Assembly: GCA_023427705.1 (NCBI GenBank)
Contig: JAEZAL010000103.1
Location: 1 to 6,323, forward strand
Direction of reading: 5' to 3'
Length of the DNA: 6,323 bases
From: Bacillota bacterium
GTDB taxonomy: Bacteria; Bacillota; Clostridia; Clostridiales; Clostridiaceae
Below are positions 5,365-6,323 of the stretch, in pieces. The notes beneath the pieces are model-generated. The model was not told the DNA's origin and did not search any database. It saw only the letters and a program-made list of their open reading frames with translations. How positions within the stretch are numbered: the first letter of the stretch is position 1; every line of letters begins with the position of its first letter. A program made the translations under genes and the position numbers.

Positions 5365-6323
5365 TTATAATGTAACAATTTCCTCAATAAAGTTATAAAT
5401 CTTCTCTACATTTCTAGCTCCTGTAAAGTTTACTACATATTCAACTATATTTCTTATTACAAAAACAATATCATTTTTTCCTTCCCAATTTTCTAATACA
5501 ACTTTCACTGGTACATCAGCAATTACTCTTTCTAATGCAAAGAATGCAACTGCTATTTCATCTACTTTTCCTATAAAAGGAATGTTATCTGGTATTATAT
5601 CCGTTGGAAAAGCAATATATGCTACAGCACCTGAAATAATAAGTTTTGTTTTTAAAGAAACTCTTTTATCCTTTAACAATCTAAATAATAAAGCTGCCAT
5701 ATCTGGAACTATAAATAAATAATCACTATATGTTTTAATTTTTTGTGGTAGCTTTTCTTCAACAAAATCTCTTCCTACACTATAATAGTCTTTTACTTTT
5801 TCTATATCTTCATCAATTATCTCAAACTCATTTTCCAGTTCTACTTCTTCCTCTTCAATTGAATCTTCTTTAATTAATGTACCCTTTATTGAAATATTAA
5901 TATTAGATACATCAACATTTAAAAGATCTTGAGTAAAGTATATATCTGATATATTTAAATCAATATATGGAACATCCTTTAATAAATATTTAAGATTAAT
6001 CTCTACTTTTCCATCATTATAACTTATACCTTTTTCTTCTAAGGATTTTAAAGCAAACTTTAATGCTACTTTTCTTAACATAGAGAATATACTTAATTTT
6101 GCTATTTTAAAAGATGATACTTCAGCATGTATAATATCATTTTCTATTCTGCTAAACTTAACACCAGCTACAAAATTTATAGTTATACCTTTTGTGAAGC
6201 TTCCGTGTAATATTATCTCATCTTGAATTTCTATTTTTTCTAAATTTAAGCCCTCTACACTTACAAATTCATTTAAAATACTTAATAAATCTTCGCCTGT
6301 TAATGCGACCTTAACGCTTGAAA
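5365..6323 (-). CDS. DUF1232 (YkvA-like) protein with an N-terminal beta-rich domain, 5' end off the window
   Basis: The frame stays open from the stop at 5365 to the right edge, giving 318 visible residues. The ATG at 6081 has no Shine-Dalgarno site and lies inside the continuous frame (KIAKLSIFSMLRKVALKF), so it is not the start. The visible protein begins SSVKVALTGEDLLSILNEF, probably close to the true N-terminus. Residues about 1-150 alternate short beta-like segments and amphipathic helices (for example KIEIQDEIILHGSF, KVEINLKYLLKDVPYIDLNI), loosely like lipid-binding LmeA/DUF2993-type domains; that comparison is weak. An acidic stretch (EEEEVELENEFEIIDED) follows. The DUF1232 core lies near 210-270 with its hallmark AYIAFPTDIIPDNIPFIGKV, two hydrophobic segments around P-x-D-x-IPD. 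DUF1232 proteins are small membrane-associated proteins of unknown function. The gene leads into the RNase H gene 23 bases downstream with no terminator, so they share a transcript. A specific function cannot be assigned. Confidence 0.85.
   Translation of the reverse strand, partial: SSVKVALTGEDLLSILNEFVSVEGLNLEKIEIQDEIILHGSFTKGITINFVAGVKFSRIENDIIHAEVSSFKIAKLSIFSMLRKVALKFALKSLEEKGISYNDGKVEINLKYLLKDVPYIDLNISDIYFTQDLLNVDVSNINISIKGTLIKEDSIEEEEVELENEFEIIDEDIEKVKDYYSVGRDFVEEKLPQKIKTYSDYLFIVPDMAALLFRLLKDKRVSLKTKLIISGAVAYIAFPTDIIPDNIPFIGKVDEIAVAFFALERVIADVPVKVVLENWEGKNDIVFVIRNIVEYVVNFTGARNVEKIYNFIEEIVTL

Noticed and set aside
5365..6081. Start codon at 6081 for the DUF1232 protein
   Set aside because: There is no Shine-Dalgarno site and the frame continues at least 80 codons further with coherent protein-like sequence to the right edge.

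Overview
The window is very AT-rich, uses A/T-ending codons throughout, carries Gram-positive Shine-Dalgarno sites (AGAAAGGA, GAGGTGAT, GAAGGAGT), and its proteins read like those of Clostridium sensu stricto. The genus is an inference from base composition and protein families. No species is claimed.

Layout, left to right. (1) 2-853, plus strand: the 3' end of a GH39-type gene, probably an AraC regulator/GH39 fusion, cut by the left edge and closed by an intrinsic terminator. (2) 854-1262: a 409-base region that is not empty. It holds a perfect 10+10 bp inverted repeat, a TATAAT box, a strong ribosome binding site, a 29-codon ORF on the plus strand and a terminator with a 19-bp stem. It looks like a small regulated peptide gene. 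(3) 1263-3839, minus strand: two tandem paralogous transcription factors (433 and 418 aa), each an N-terminal XRE-type helix-turn-helix followed by TPR repeats. This is the architecture of the RRNPP peptide-sensing family (PlcR, NprR, clostridial Qsr, RstA). They are 18 bases apart and form an operon. (4) 3840-4151: their promoter and leader region, with two identical extended -10 boxes and two overlapping hairpins. (5) 4152-6323, minus strand: a three-gene operon, read right to left: a DUF1232 protein cut by the right edge, an RNase HI with an N-terminal hybrid-binding (viroplasmin) domain, and a 57-aa glycine-zipper membrane protein too short for usual ORF cutoffs. It ends at an intrinsic terminator.

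The most interesting reading is that the 29-codon ORF, with its operator-like repeat and no good -35 box, could encode the signal peptide sensed by one or both neighbouring TPR regulators, whose genes converge on it. This peptide-receptor link is an inference from position and architecture; nothing in the sequence proves it. The minus-strand operon combines housekeeping and envelope-type proteins and has no visible link to the regulators.
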